Shown: positions 63,308 to 64,000 of the stretch, in pieces
Numbering within the stretch: position 1 is the stretch's first letter
Layout of the letters: each line of letters begins with the position of its first letter
Assembly: GCA_965197565.1 (NCBI GenBank)
Contig: CBDANK010000004.1
Span: 682,001 to 746,000, forward strand
Direction: 5' to 3'
Source: G963667675 sp965197565
GTDB taxonomy: Bacteria; Chloroflexota; Dehalococcoidia; Lucifugimonadales; UBA3495
Length of the DNA stretch: 64,000 bases
Program-made: the position numbers and the translations under genes
Notes under the pieces: model-generated
The model's database searches: none
What the model was told of the DNA's origin: nothing
Seen by the model: the letters and a program-made list of their open reading frames with translations, nothing else

Positions 63308-64000
63308 AAGCTAAACCTCCTGCGTCTACCGGTAGGCCGCCGCTGGTCTGCTGTTCTATTGAAACCGTTGAAACCGTACGGGGAATCGCCGGTTGATTTA
63401 ACCCGGAGTTCCTTCCCATCGGGTGTACAAATGGTAGTACAGCCCTGTCAAAGTGGCAAGCTCCGCCGGATGGAGGTAACTGTTCAGAGTTGGTCAGCAC
63501 ACTAACACGGAACCGCTCATCCTGAGCGCAGCGCAGCGGAGTCGAAGGACAGATCCCCCTCAAATCTGAACAGTTACGGATGGAGTTCAGGGCCTCCCAG
63601 AGCCTTTCGATTCTCAATGTTAGGTGAATACAGACTACCACGCCCGGTCATTCTGAGGAGCTTGCGACGAAGAATCTAAAAGTCTTGATCGGAGAATCGG
63701 CCTTGACTTGCAAGAGCGATTTTAGACCCTTCACTCCGTTCAGGGTGACAATTAAAAGACCCTGCGCTTTTCTCATGCGATTGCCCTGTAAGCTCCGGCG
63801 GATGGAGTTCAGGGCCTCCAGCAAATCCTTGACCCTATTCGTTATCGCTAGTAGCATGAAAGGCGCCCCGCCAATACTCACCCAATGGAAAAATCGCGTG
63901 GTATCTCTCGCGCAATAGAAACCACAGACCGGCCGGAAATCCTTGGCTCCCGGTATCGGTTTCGGACCCAAATCAACCAGTTCAGAGGCGTTAGATGTTC
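63308..64000. repeat. gene-free, repeat-rich right end of window
   Basis: Segments include CATCCTGAGCGCAGCGCAGC followed by GGAGTCGAAGGA (63520-63550), CATTCTGAGGAGCTTGCGAC (63650-63670) and CTTCACTCCGTTCAGGGTGA (63728-63747). A GGATGGAGTTCAGGGCCTCC unit appears twice (about 63577 and 63801). Open frames here consist of translated repeat and are not genes. Confidence 0.6.

Noticed and set aside
63648..63971. 107-codon minus-strand frame near the right edge
   Set aside because: Its sequence is largely translated dispersed repeat (TLNGVKGLKSL, FRFFVASSSE types).

Overview
The window looks like a chromosomal segment of a Chloroflexota bacterium, probably Dehalococcoidia or SAR202-like. This placement is an inference from gene content: a GuaB3-type IMP dehydrogenase, a cobalamin-dependent methylmalonyl-CoA module, a UGSC selenoprotein, an unlinked 5S rRNA gene, two uracil-DNA glycosylases and many lineage-style dispersed palindromic repeats. 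No 16S or 23S gene is present to confirm it.

Layout. (1) 1-9120: end of an alpha/beta hydrolase, a B12-type radical SAM protein, and a minus-strand phosphonate cluster. The cluster reads O-methyltransferase, PEP mutase, phosphonopyruvate decarboxylase in two subunits, 2-aminoethylphosphonate transaminase, a LicD-like transferase, a Pcyt2/TagD-like cytidylyltransferase and a second methyltransferase. The order implies PEP -> phosphonopyruvate -> phosphonoacetaldehyde -> 2-aminoethylphosphonate -> CDP-activated phosphonate -> transfer to a cell-surface glycan. (2) 9767-20749: a type I restriction-modification island (hsdM ... hsdS ... hsdR, all minus strand) packed with accessory genes: HicAB, a broken HepT-like HEPN toxin whose MntA-like antitoxin is fused to the N-terminus of HsdS, a TIR protein, two PIN nucleases, a Phd antitoxin with a clear operator, and two frameshifted RAYT transposases. 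Three truncated copies of the hsdR 5' end lie at the junctions. (3) 20844-25635: a 146-bp MITE, dnaE and a small zinc-ribbon gene. (4) 25814-34207: a UGSC selenoprotein with an in-frame UGA and a bacterial SECIS hairpin, a 1695-residue DUF4011/helicase/Vsr-like (Hhe-type) defence protein, an uncharacterised 359-residue protein, and GuaB3. (5) 34388-41301: 5S rRNA, clpC, radA, moaE, moaD and a VWA lipoprotein. (6) 41587-43318: repeats, a second MITE copy and a complete IS630-family element with a likely -1 frameshift. (7) 43425-49186: family 5 UDG, TTC38-like TPR protein, hydantoinase, orphan peptide-type ABC ATPase and a PHP phosphoesterase. (8) 49309-57088: ftsK, RNase J, family 4 UDG, acpP, nusB, fabD, rpmF and a YceD-like gene. 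(9) 57244-61387: a methylmalonyl-CoA operon (B12 subunit, epimerase, acyl-CoA dehydrogenase, catalytic subunit) and RidA. (10) 61451-64000: a HEPN-like remnant, tRNA-Gly(TCC), a hypothetical gene, a ketopantoate-reductase-like gene and a repeat-rich end.

Strongest candidates for new biology are the MntA-HsdS fusion and the reiterated hsdR stubs in the restriction island, the UGSC selenoprotein locus interrupted by a defence gene, and the phosphonate-to-glycan cluster. Several reading frames in the restriction island carry single-base indels. They may be real decay or assembly error, and raw reads would decide.
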